Program-made: the position numbers and the translations under genes | Part shown: positions 1 to 7,195 of the stretch, one piece after another | Position numbering within the stretch: position 1 is the stretch's first letter | Layout of the letters: every line of letters starts with the position of its first letter | The notes under the pieces: generated by a model | What the model was told of the DNA's origin: nothing | Databases searched by the model: none | What the model saw: only the letters and a program-made list of their open reading frames with translations | Source: RGIG6919 sp045531905 | Lineage (GTDB): Bacteria; Bacillota; Clostridia; Lachnospirales; Lachnospiraceae | DNA length: 64,000 bases | Assembly: GCA_045531905.1 (NCBI GenBank) | Contig: JAZSEY010000019.1 | Span: forward strand, 1-64,000 | Direction: 5' to 3'

Positions 1-2
1 CA

Positions 3-311
3 GTACCAACTACGCCTAATGTATTAAAAGGTATAGATAAAAAAGATGATGTAGTATTTGCTTGTTCCAGAGATAAAATGAGTAATGTTTTAATAGAAAT
101 TGGTAATGAGTATAATAATGCTAATATTAAAAAAGCAGGTAATTTATTTGCAGAAAGCGGTAAATGTTTTGAAAAATTATGTGATATATTCATTGATTAT
201 TTATTAGATAAAAGAAATGATATAAATATTTCTAGCGAGATTTTACTAAACATCGCAGATATTGAATATTGTGCCTACGAATTAATAAGCAAAGGAATAA
301 ATGAGATATAG
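3..311 (+). CDS. C-terminal part of a BtrH/DUF4872-like protein (5' end outside window)
   Basis: The frame is open from base 3 without a stop before the TAG at 309-311, so this is the tail of a longer gene. About 102 residues are visible. They are charged and mostly helical, ending in a block (NIADIEYCAYELI) that resembles the C-terminal helices of BtrH/DUF4872 proteins, which in butirosin biosynthesis work as acyl transferases. That assignment is from memory of the family and is tentative, because no catalytic region lies in the window. An internal ATG at 78 has no good ribosome binding site. The next gene is an AAC(3)-type acetyltransferase, which would suit an acyl-transfer or aminoglycoside-related accessory block. 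Confidence 0.4.
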   Translation, partial: VPTTPNVLKGIDKKDDVVFACSRDKMSNVLIEIGNEYNNANIKKAGNLFAESGKCFEKLCDIFIDYLLDKRNDINISSEILLNIADIEYCAYELISKGINEI

Positions 312-405
312 TAAAAAGATAAATTCCATGTTGTAAAAGCACGCGAAAATTTCAGTTTTGTGAAGCGTTGAAAGCATGCAAGAATTTGAAGGAGGAAGAG
401 TAAAT

Positions 406-1197
406 ATGGTTACCAAGAGCGATATATTCGAATTACTAGAAGCTTGTGGCATAAAGCATAACGACAAGGTTACAATTCACTGTTCCCTGCGTGCTGTAGG
501 AGAGATTGAAAATGGCGCAGATGGCCTAATAGATGGCTTTTGTCAGTATCTTACGGATGGATTGTTTATAGTGCCTACGCATACCTGGGCAAATGTGGAT
601 AAGGAGCATCCGCATTATGATGTGAGAAACACAGAGCCTTGTATAGGAGCGTTGGCTAAGGTGGCTGCATTTAGAAGTGATGGGGTACGTTCCCTGCATC
701 CTACACATTCGGTTACAGTGTTTGGTAAGGGTGCTGCTGACTATGTAAAGGGTGAAGAAAATGCGGCAAGTCCTGTACCTATGGGAAGTTGCATAAGCAG
801 ACTGTATGAGGAAAAAGGCAAGGTTCTCTTAGTGGGAGTAGGACATGAGAGAAATACATATCTTCACGCAGTGGATGAGCGTCTTGATATTCCAGATAGA
901 CTGAATCCAGATGCATTTCAGATTACTATTAAGGATTATGATGGAAATGAAATAACTTCTCCGCCATTTCATACACATTTTACAGCAGCTTCTGATACCT
1001 GCGTATCGGATTATTATCCTAATTACAAAAAGGCCTTTGAATATGCGAGAGCAGTTACATATCATCAGTTAGGAGATGCCTTGGTGTACTGTTGCGATGT
1101 TGTAAAGATGACGGATACAGTTAGAAAAATTTGGGAGAAAACAGATAGGGATTTGTGTATAAAAGAGGATGATATTCCGGAGGAATATTACATTTAG
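406..1197 (+). CDS. AAC(3)-family aminoglycoside N-acetyltransferase-like protein
   Basis: A 263-residue protein of usual AAC(3) length. Family blocks are visible in order: HCSLRAVG (25-32), VPTHTW (56-61), HPTHSV (98-103), SPVPMGS (122-128) and GHERNTYLH (146-154). These line the acetyl-CoA and acceptor pocket; AAC(3) enzymes move acetyl from acetyl-CoA to the 3-amino group of 2-deoxystreptamine. Many chromosomal members have unknown substrates, so resistance should not be assumed. The start at 406 is chosen over the in-frame ATG at 376 because GGAGGA at 391-396 is well spaced for it. The C-terminal acidic tail overlaps a doubtful ORF that begins at 1169. Confidence 0.85.
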   Translation: MVTKSDIFELLEACGIKHNDKVTIHCSLRAVGEIENGADGLIDGFCQYLTDGLFIVPTHTWANVDKEHPHYDVRNTEPCIGALAKVAAFRSDGVRSLHPTHSVTVFGKGAADYVKGEENAASPVPMGSCISRLYEEKGKVLLVGVGHERNTYLHAVDERLDIPDRLNPDAFQITIKDYDGNEITSPPFHTHFTAASDTCVSDYYPNYKKAFEYARAVTYHQLGDALVYCCDVVKMTDTVRKIWEKTDRDLCIKEDDIPEEYYI

Positions 1198-1507
1198 AAA
1201 TATTGATAATTGTTTCCTGTGTGAAGAGAATTGTAGGAAGGGACTCCTTGCAAAGATTAAACCTTATGGATTTATTTTGTTTGCGAAAAGATATAGTATT
1301 GAAACTTTACTGAACTGTTTCGAAGAAAATGAGAACAATGGTATAGTTTATCATCGACAGGGAATTGTTGGAGACTATGATGAATTTGAAGTTGTAGGTG
1401 AGTGTGATGGGAAAGAGATTGTCAGAAATGACTTTGGGAGAACTGTGGCAGTTATTCCCTATATATTTAACAGAACATCAATCTTGTTGGCAAGAATGGT
1501 ATTCTGA
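1169..1507 (+). CDS. Doubtful small ORF between acetyltransferase and GrpB genes, possibly a remnant
   Basis: An open frame of 112 codons covers the otherwise empty 1198-1406 gap and overlaps both neighbours in different frames. The middle part reads like protein (a Cys-rich FLCEENC segment, then AKIKPYGFILFAKRYS and GIVYHRQGIVGDYDEFEVVGE), while the two ends are just shadows of the neighbours. There is no convincing ribosome binding site: AGAGG abuts the ATG. I do not recognise the family. It may be the rest of a gene whose ends were lost when the neighbours were joined. Confidence 0.25.
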   Translation: MIFRRNITFRNIDNCFLCEENCRKGLLAKIKPYGFILFAKRYSIETLLNCFEENENNGIVYHRQGIVGDYDEFEVVGECDGKEIVRNDFGRTVAVIPYIFNRTSILLARMVF

Positions 1508-1967
1508 GGAAGAATGGTTATTGAAAAATGCCCTTTTTTCAACTGAAAGAATAAGTCATATTGGAAGTACGGCGGTTTCTTCTATATGGGCAAAACCGAT
1601 TATTGATATTTTGGTAGAAGCTCCAAAGGAAAGCCGTTTACTGGATTATAAGGATTTGATTATTAACAGTGGCTATATTTGTATGTCACAGACTGAGAAT
1701 AGTTTGTCTTTTAATAAGGGATATACAGAGAATGGTTTTGGCGAGCGAGTATTTCATTTGCATTTAAGATATGCAGGCGATAACAATGAATTGTATTTTA
1801 GAGATTATCTCATTGAGCATCCAGATGTTGCAAAGGAATACGAAGAATTGAAATTGAAGTTATGGAAGAAATACGAGCATAATAGAGATGGTTATACAAA
1901 TGCTAAAACGGAAATGGTAAAGCAATATACAGAAAAAGCAAGAATTCTGTACGGGAATAGGTACTGA
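1407..1967 (+). CDS. GrpB-family (UPF0157) nucleotidyltransferase-like protein
   Basis: 186 residues. The family signature is clear: an N-terminal LGELWQLFPIYLTEH, then RISHIGSTAVSSIWAKPIIDILVE (broken by one Val-Pro to Ser-Ser change relative to the common GSTAVPG), and a C-terminal HLHLR plus FRDYLIEHPDVAKEYE block. GrpB proteins share the nucleotidyltransferase fold; their cellular role is unsettled, with links to CoA or small-molecule transfer. The ATG at 1407 is preferred to the GTG at 1398. It lies 30 bp before the next gene, so both may be co-transcribed. Confidence 0.85.
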   Translation: MGKRLSEMTLGELWQLFPIYLTEHQSCWQEWYSEEEWLLKNALFSTERISHIGSTAVSSIWAKPIIDILVEAPKESRLLDYKDLIINSGYICMSQTENSLSFNKGYTENGFGERVFHLHLRYAGDNNELYFRDYLIEHPDVAKEYEELKLKLWKKYEHNRDGYTNAKTEMVKQYTEKARILYGNRY

Positions 1968-1997
1968 AAGATTTAAATTTTACAATGAGGTTAGAGA

Positions 1998-2519
1998 ATG
2001 ATTATTTTGATAGCAGGAGCATCACATACAGGCAAAACAGCATTGGCACAGAAGTTGCTCGAAAAATATAAATATCCATATCTTTCAATAGACCATTTAA
2101 AAATGGGTTTAATACGAAGCGGTAACACGGAACTTACTCCAACAAGTGATGATTCAGATTTAACAGCATATTTGTGGGCGATTGTTCGTGAAATGATAAA
2201 GACTGCAATAGAAAATAAACAAAATTTAATTGTCGAAGGCTGTTACATTCCTTTTGATTGGGAAAAAGATTTTGAACAGAAATATCTTGATAATATTAGA
2301 TATTATTGTCTGGTAATGAGTGAAGATTATATTAGAAATCATTTTGATGATATAAAAAACTATGCAAGTGTAATCGAAAATCGTTTAGATGATAGTTATT
2401 GTACTTTGGAATCAGTAATAGAAGATAATAGGCAAGTCTTGGAACTTGCGATTGCACATAAAGTGAATTATATACTTATTGATAACAAGTACAAAATAGA
2501 TATTGATTTAGAGAGATAA
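1998..2519 (+). CDS. P-loop small-molecule kinase-like protein
   Basis: 173 residues. A Walker A motif GASHTGKT sits at residues 6-13, followed by a LSIDHLKMGLIRSG segment typical of adenylate- or 2-phosphoglycerate-kinase-like enzymes, and NLIVEGCYIP, which looks like the substrate/lid strand. The protein is probably cytosolic and phosphorylates a small metabolite; the substrate cannot be read from the sequence. The coding sequence is more AT-rich than the core genes downstream, as for its two upstream neighbours, in keeping with an accessory block. The start has a GAGGTTAGAG leader. Confidence 0.7.
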   Translation: MIILIAGASHTGKTALAQKLLEKYKYPYLSIDHLKMGLIRSGNTELTPTSDDSDLTAYLWAIVREMIKTAIENKQNLIVEGCYIPFDWEKDFEQKYLDNIRYYCLVMSEDYIRNHFDDIKNYASVIENRLDDSYCTLESVIEDNRQVLELAIAHKVNYILIDNKYKIDIDLER

Positions 2520-2637
2520 CTTTCAGTTTTACGAAGAGAAGGAAATATATTTCAGGATAATAATTGGAATTCGAAATTGATAATTATGCCATTTAATGTT
2601 CCTGATGTTATTACGCCAACGTTTGTATCAAATCATA

Positions 2638-2720
2638 ATGAGCCGTCCGTTAAAGGACGGCTCATTTGCATTCATAAAAAGACTAACCAAGTACTATTAG
2701 TTATCTAACGATTGTCTTTT
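2638..2720. terminator. Two hairpins between convergent genes
   Basis: An 11-bp perfect stem (ATGAGCCGTCC, loop GTTAAA) spans 2638-2665 and ends the plus-strand kinase unit, though only TTT follows. A second stem with AAAAAGAC at 2676-2683 and GTCTTTTT at 2713-2720 gives a U-run on the minus strand, suited to the 54-residue gene that ends at 2723. The rest of 2520-2722 shows no gene. Confidence 0.65.
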
Positions 2721-2722
2721 TA

Positions 2723-2887
2723 CTACTTCATCTCTAAATCACTGGTGATGATACCGAAGGATTCTAATTTAGCTTTGGTCACTGTAAGTTGGTAATCAAC
2801 TTCTTTTTGTGGATCATCGGAATTTTTGATACGCTGTAAATCAGCATATTTGTCGATTAACTTATCAAGCATTTCTTTTTCGTTCAT
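2723..2887 (-). CDS. Small acidic hypothetical protein (54 aa)
   Basis: A 54-residue soluble protein (starts MNEKEMLDKLIDKYADLQR) predicted to be mostly helical and perhaps coiled-coil. The start at 2887 follows a GGGG-containing ribosome binding site; a longer frame reaching 2986 would add an AT-rich, hydrophobic, unlikely leader. No domain is recognised. It is monocistronic and has its own minus-strand terminator. A similar-sized acidic protein lies at 52971, but I see no convincing sequence similarity between them. Confidence 0.55.
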   Translation of the reverse strand: MNEKEMLDKLIDKYADLQRIKNSDDPQKEVDYQLTVTKAKLESFGIITSDLEMK

Positions 2888-3060
2888 ATCAAACCCCACT
2901 TTCTGTTCACCACCTTTCACAATTATGTAATTATTATACTGAAATCCAATGATTGTGTAAAGATGTAAAATTATGATTATTTGCATTCTAGAATAACATG
3001 AAAATGGAATATCATAATATTTACATTTTTACAAGTAAAAATATAAAAAATAATTTAAAA

Positions 3061-3106
3061 TTGACAAGCGTGTCTATATACAGTAGACTGTCTATAATAT
3101 ATAGAC
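3061..3106 (+). promoter_or_regulatory. Promoter and two tandem BlaI-type operators
   Basis: TTGACA at 3061-3066 is followed 17 nt later by TAGACT (3084-3089); TATAAT at 3093-3098 is an alternative -10. Overlapping this are two dyads of the same form, GTCTA-N7-TAGAC, at 3072-3088 and 3090-3106; the second is perfect out to GTCTATA/TATAGAC. A BlaI dimer on each would block the promoter. Binding is inferred. Confidence 0.75.
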
Positions 3107-3137
3107 TGAAGTATATCATATCATTAGGAGGTGCTTT

Positions 3138-3506
3138 ATGGAAGATTATACATTAGGTGTGGTGGAAGGAAAGTTTGCAGATTTGTTGTGGGAACGTGTT
3201 CCCATGTCAACGTCAGAAATGGTGAAAGTGGCGGAGCAGGAATTGGAATGGAAACGGACAACCACCTATACAGTGTTGAAAAAATTTAGCAATCGGGGAA
3301 TGTTTGAAAATCAGAACGGAACAGTGGTAGCCTTGATATCCAAGGAGGATTTTTATGCGAGACAGAGCGAATGCTATGTGGAACAATCCTTCGGCGGTTC
3401 ACTGCCAAGCTTTTTGACAGCATTTACTTCCAGAAGAAAACTAGGGGAACAGGAAATCGCTGATTTGCGTGCCATTATTGAGCAATATGATAAAGGACAA
3501 TCATAA
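3138..3506 (+). CDS. BlaI/MecI/CopY-family winged-helix repressor
   Basis: 122 residues, the usual BlaI size. The winged-helix region reads WERVPMSTSEMVKVA, then KRTTTYTVLKKFSNRG, the typical recognition helix, followed by a C-terminal dimerisation helix region. BlaI proteins bind dyads as dimers and are inactivated by cleavage after a partner BlaR1 protease senses its ligand. Here the partner is encoded 20 bp downstream, and the operator dyads lie directly upstream, so autoregulation of the whole operon is expected. The ribosome binding site is AGGAGG at 3127-3132. Confidence 0.9.
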   Translation: MEDYTLGVVEGKFADLLWERVPMSTSEMVKVAEQELEWKRTTTYTVLKKFSNRGMFENQNGTVVALISKEDFYARQSECYVEQSFGGSLPSFLTAFTSRRKLGEQEIADLRAIIEQYDKGQS

Positions 3507-3526
3507 ATAAAAATGGGGGGACAAAC

Positions 3527-5719
3527 ATGGATATATTATTACAAATATTTCATTTAGGCTTGCAGGCAGCAGTAGCCGTCTTGATTGTGTTAGTGTTGCG
3601 GGCAATCTTTTTGAAGATTGGTGTTTCAAAAAAATACATTTACGCATTGTGGTTTGTACCATTTGCCAGATTGCTGTTTCCGTGGTCCTTTGAACTGTCT
3701 GTGAAGGTGCCGTTCCGCACAGTTTATACCGATACGGCAAAGGTGGTTACGAAGAGCGTACAAGTGGTGCAAGATGTATCACAGACTATTCGCAATGCGA
3801 CTGTACAGTCACCGGTGGCGGCTCCAAAAGTGGAAGAGGTGAGTACCGCTACCACAACGCAGATACCAGAAATGGTGACCAATACAACCGGTGGAATGCA
3901 GTTTGAAATGTGGCATGGAATCCTGTTGGTGTATGTGGCTGTGATGGTTGTTTTCATAGCATATGGATGGATTACATACTTAAACATGAAAAAGCAGATG
4001 GCGGTATCCATTCGATTGCGTGACAATATTTATTTGTCTGATGGAGCAAGAACACCATTTGTATTAGGTTTTATCAAACCACGAATTTATCTCCCGTCGG
4101 ATATCACTGATGTGGAAATGAAATTCGTGATTCCACATGAGCAGATGCATATCAGACGAAAAGACCAGTGGGTTAAAATGATTGCATATTTGCTTACTGC
4201 CTGTTATTGGTGGAATCCATTTGTATGGGTAGCATATGCTTATCTGGCAAAAGATATGGAGTTTGCCTGTGATGAAATGGTAATAAAAGCATTTTCTGAT
4301 GGAGAGCGGACGGCATATGCCAGCACATTATTGGAATTGACTGCAAAGGATAGACATTTATTATATGTGCCATTGGCGTTTGGCGAGGGTAATACTAAAG
4401 GAAGAATCACAAGTATTATGAAATATAAAAAGCCTGTATTATTCGTGAGCATTTTGGCGTGTATGTTAATTGTTTGCCTGGGTGTAGTTATATTTATCAA
4501 TGGAAATGGGAATCATAATGATGCAACCACTGAAGCAGATGGACAAAACCTAGCGGAGTCTTCCGCATCGGATGCAGATGTTAGTGATGAAGTCAAGGCA
4601 GGCGTGTATCGGATAGATGGGGCAGATGGCTCTGTAGATGCAGTTATCATCAGACTTTGGTATGACGGTACATTTACGTTGTCTTATGGTACACAATCAC
4701 CGGCTATTACGGGAAATTATCAGGTGATACCAAAGGGAGATACGCCATCCCAGAATATCAATGAGCTTGTTTTGATGCCAATAGATGGCTCTGTTGGGGA
4801 ACTACATTTTGAAATGGTGCAAAGAGACCAAATTGCATATTTGGCTGAAGCATCGGCTGCGATTCCGGCAGAATTCAGTGAAAAGAGCAACAGTTTGGCA
4901 GATGGCACTCTGTTCTCATTTAATTTGGAGGCGTTCAAGGCTGAAGAAGAACTTTGGCTGGCAAAGTATGATGAAATAGAACGCTTGCAATATGAGCAGG
5001 AGCAACAGGAATTTATCGCAATGCAGGCACAGGTAGACCGTAGGGTAAGAGAAACTGAGTTGCAGAAAATGAAACAAGATGGTAAAAATGGACAGATAGA
5101 AGTGGATATCAATCTGCCTCGTCTGAGTCAAGTGGCAGAGACCATGACAGATGGATTATCCTTGGATTATGTTGATGAAAAACTCATTGTATTTCATGGC
5201 TCGCCGGGTTTATACATTTATGACCGAAAGCAGGAAATGTTTATAGAACAAATGGATTTGAAATCTATAGGATGTCATTTCACCCAGGGAGATGAGTACT
5301 GTGAGGTCACAGTGGCAGCGGATGGCTCTAAGGTGTATTTGCATCCGATGTCGTGGAAGTCTTATTACATTTACGATGTGAAGGGAAAGAAATTATATCA
5401 TTGCCTATATGAGAAGGGTGTCAGTGAATGGGGTGTCCGTTTGGAAACTAATATTTATGACACACCGGTGTTTGATCAAACCGTGGCACAGTCAAGTCAA
5501 TGTGCAGTGTTCGATTCAGGGGATAAAGTAGAGTATGGTTACCTTATGAGTGGTTCTGGTTTATGGGACGACATTCGATATGTGCAAGGGGATACAATAA
5601 TTGAATTTTCTGCTTCAATGATGACTGTGGAAGTGGAAAGATATTCTTGGGAGCCATTGGATGTTGACGAAGATACGTTTACATATGAGGCGGAGGAAGT
5701 AGAATCTTTAGAATATTAG
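3527..5719 (+). CDS. BlaR1-like M56 membrane metalloprotease sensor
   Basis: 730 residues. The N-terminal half has four or so membrane segments and the M56 zinc site HEQMH (204-208) in IPHEQMHIRRKDQW, with a later FACDEMV third-ligand motif. A further membrane segment near 305-325 is followed by a roughly 400-residue extracellular part that is not a penicillin-binding domain; it has two beta-rich regions joined by a charged helical stretch near 480-540. The family relays ligand binding outside to cleavage of the BlaI repressor inside. The ligand cannot be read, but the bile salt hydrolase 8 bp downstream suggests a bile- or envelope-stress signal. Confidence 0.85.
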   Translation: MDILLQIFHLGLQAAVAVLIVLVLRAIFLKIGVSKKYIYALWFVPFARLLFPWSFELSVKVPFRTVYTDTAKVVTKSVQVVQDVSQTIRNATVQSPVAAPKVEEVSTATTTQIPEMVTNTTGGMQFEMWHGILLVYVAVMVVFIAYGWITYLNMKKQMAVSIRLRDNIYLSDGARTPFVLGFIKPRIYLPSDITDVEMKFVIPHEQMHIRRKDQWVKMIAYLLTACYWWNPFVWVAYAYLAKDMEFACDEMVIKAFSDGERTAYASTLLELTAKDRHLLYVPLAFGEGNTKGRITSIMKYKKPVLFVSILACMLIVCLGVVIFINGNGNHNDATTEADGQNLAESSASDADVSDEVKAGVYRIDGADGSVDAVIIRLWYDGTFTLSYGTQSPAITGNYQVIPKGDTPSQNINELVLMPIDGSVGELHFEMVQRDQIAYLAEASAAIPAEFSEKSNSLADGTLFSFNLEAFKAEEELWLAKYDEIERLQYEQEQQEFIAMQAQVDRRVRETELQKMKQDGKNGQIEVDINLPRLSQVAETMTDGLSLDYVDEKLIVFHGSPGLYIYDRKQEMFIEQMDLKSIGCHFTQGDEYCEVTVAADGSKVYLHPMSWKSYYIYDVKGKKLYHCLYEKGVSEWGVRLETNIYDTPVFDQTVAQSSQCAVFDSGDKVEYGYLMSGSGLWDDIRYVQGDTIIEFSASMMTVEVERYSWEPLDVDEDTFTYEAEEVESLEY

Positions 5720-5727
5720 GAGCAACT

Positions 5728-6702
5728 ATGTGTACAGCGATTACTTATAAAACAAAAGACTTTTATTTTGGACGCACATTAGATTATGAATACTCGTATG
5801 ATGAAACGGTGACGGTTACACCAAGACGATATCCTCTACGTTTTCGTATGGTGCCAGATTTGGATACGCACTACGCCATGATTGGCATGGCGTATGTGGT
5901 AGCGGACTATCCGCTATATTATGAAGCCACCAACGAAAAAGGGCTCAGTATGGCGGGACTGAATTTTCCGGGAAATGCAGATTACAAAGAAAAACAGGCT
6001 GGGAAAGACAATGTCGCTCCCTTTGAATTCATTCCCTGGATATTAGGACAGTGTCAATCCGTAAAAGAGGCGAAAAGGTTTCTTTCACGAATCAATATGG
6101 TAAATGTTAATTTCAGCAAAGAATTACCATTGTCTCCTTTACACTGGATGATTGCAGACAGAGAGCAGTCCGTTGTAGTGGAATCTGTAAAAGATGGTCT
6201 AAAAGTCTATGACAATCCAGTAGGCGTCATGACAAACAATCCATCCTTTGATATGCAGATGTTTAACTTAAACAATTATATGCATTTATCCGTGGATGTG
6301 CCAAAGAATACATTTTCAGAGAAACTACAACTGGATACCTACAGTCGGGGTATGGGTGCCATGGGACTTCCTGGGGATTTGTCCTCAGCCTCTAGATTTG
6401 TGAAGGTGGCATTTACCAAATTAAATGCGGTATCCGGCGACTCCGAATCGGAGAGTGTTAGTCAATTCTTTCACATACTGCATTCTGCTTACCAACAAAG
6501 AGGTTGCGTAAGACTGCCGGATGGCTCCTATGAAATTACAATCTATAGTTGTTGCTGTAATGGGGATAAAGGTGTGTATTATTACACAACATATGAGAAT
6601 AGTCAGATAACGGCAGTGGACATGTACCGGGAGGATTTGGATGGCGTTTTGCCAGTCAGTTATCCTTTGGTAAAAGGACAGCATATATATAGGCAGAATT
6701 AA
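5728..6702 (+). CDS. bsh: Bile salt hydrolase (choloylglycine hydrolase family)
   Basis: 324 residues, the normal length for this N-terminal nucleophile family. The enzyme cleaves glycine or taurine from conjugated bile salts. The active-site set is in place: Cys2 exposed after Met removal, Arg16 and Asp19 in GRTLD, Asn79 in MAGLNF, Asn170/Asn171 in GVMTNNPSFD, and Arg223 in DLSSASRF. MAGLNF and YSRGMGAMGLPGDLSS favour a bile salt hydrolase over a penicillin V acylase. There is no signal peptide, so it acts in the cytosol. The gene starts 8 bp after blaR1 and probably shares its promoter. Confidence 0.92.
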   Translation: MCTAITYKTKDFYFGRTLDYEYSYDETVTVTPRRYPLRFRMVPDLDTHYAMIGMAYVVADYPLYYEATNEKGLSMAGLNFPGNADYKEKQAGKDNVAPFEFIPWILGQCQSVKEAKRFLSRINMVNVNFSKELPLSPLHWMIADREQSVVVESVKDGLKVYDNPVGVMTNNPSFDMQMFNLNNYMHLSVDVPKNTFSEKLQLDTYSRGMGAMGLPGDLSSASRFVKVAFTKLNAVSGDSESESVSQFFHILHSAYQQRGCVRLPDGSYEITIYSCCCNGDKGVYYYTTYENSQITAVDMYREDLDGVLPVSYPLVKGQHIYRQN

Positions 6703-7195
6703 GTATAAGAGGGCTGAATGTGCAGCTCTCTTTTCTCTCTATATATATATTTATTCTTATGTCAGTGCGAAGAAAATATATTCGTACCATTGCATTCATC
6801 TCGTTAAGTCTGTCTAAATGCTTCTTGTGACATTTTTTTAGCATACCATACACAAAACTCACAATATAGGGGATAGATTTGCTAAAGGCGTGCCTCAAAA
6901 TGCGTCAGTCCTTATGGAACAACCACCATAGTGTTTATGCTATGAAGTCAATTTTTATGGTTGCTCCATTATGTACTGTTACGCATTTTCGCGAGCGCAA
7001 GCGTCGCGCCGTAGCAAATCTATCCCCTATATTGCTCAGACATTGTGTATGATATGCAAAATATCACAAGAAAGCACTAATACAGACTAAACAAGATAAA
7101 TGAGATGATACTACATACTGTTTCCTTCGCGCTGACATAAGAATGTATAGTATTTCACAGAAAAAGAGAGCTGCATACACAGCCCTCTTATACTT
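6701..7195. repeat. Long palindromic element E1 between convergent genes
   Basis: An imperfect inverted repeat of about 495 bp that runs from the stop codon of bsh to the stop codon of the facing gene. The outermost arms match for 16 bp (AAGTATAAGAGGGCTG); near the centre 6862-6884 is exactly complementary to 7012-7034. Nested inside are a core (6887-7010) shared with E2 and E4, and a small GCG-AGCGCAAGCGT-CGC hairpin (about 6991-7010) shared with all copies. The outer hairpin at 6708-6730 plus TTTTCTCTCT, and its mirror at 7161-7190, look like terminators for the two genes. No gene is seen inside. Confidence 0.85.

Noticed and set aside
406..1197. Clinical aminoglycoside resistance gene
   Set aside because: The family is clear, but chromosomal members often act on other substrates; no mobile element or resistance cassette is nearby.
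2723..2986. 87-residue form of the small minus-strand protein
   Set aside because: The extra 33 residues are isoleucine/tyrosine-rich and come from AT-rich upstream DNA; GGGG lies before the internal ATG at 2887.
6701..7195. E1 and its relatives as MITEs or insertion sequence remnants
   Set aside because: No transposase, no shared terminal inverted repeats across copies and no target duplications; the outer arms are locus-specific, and all four lie between convergent genes.
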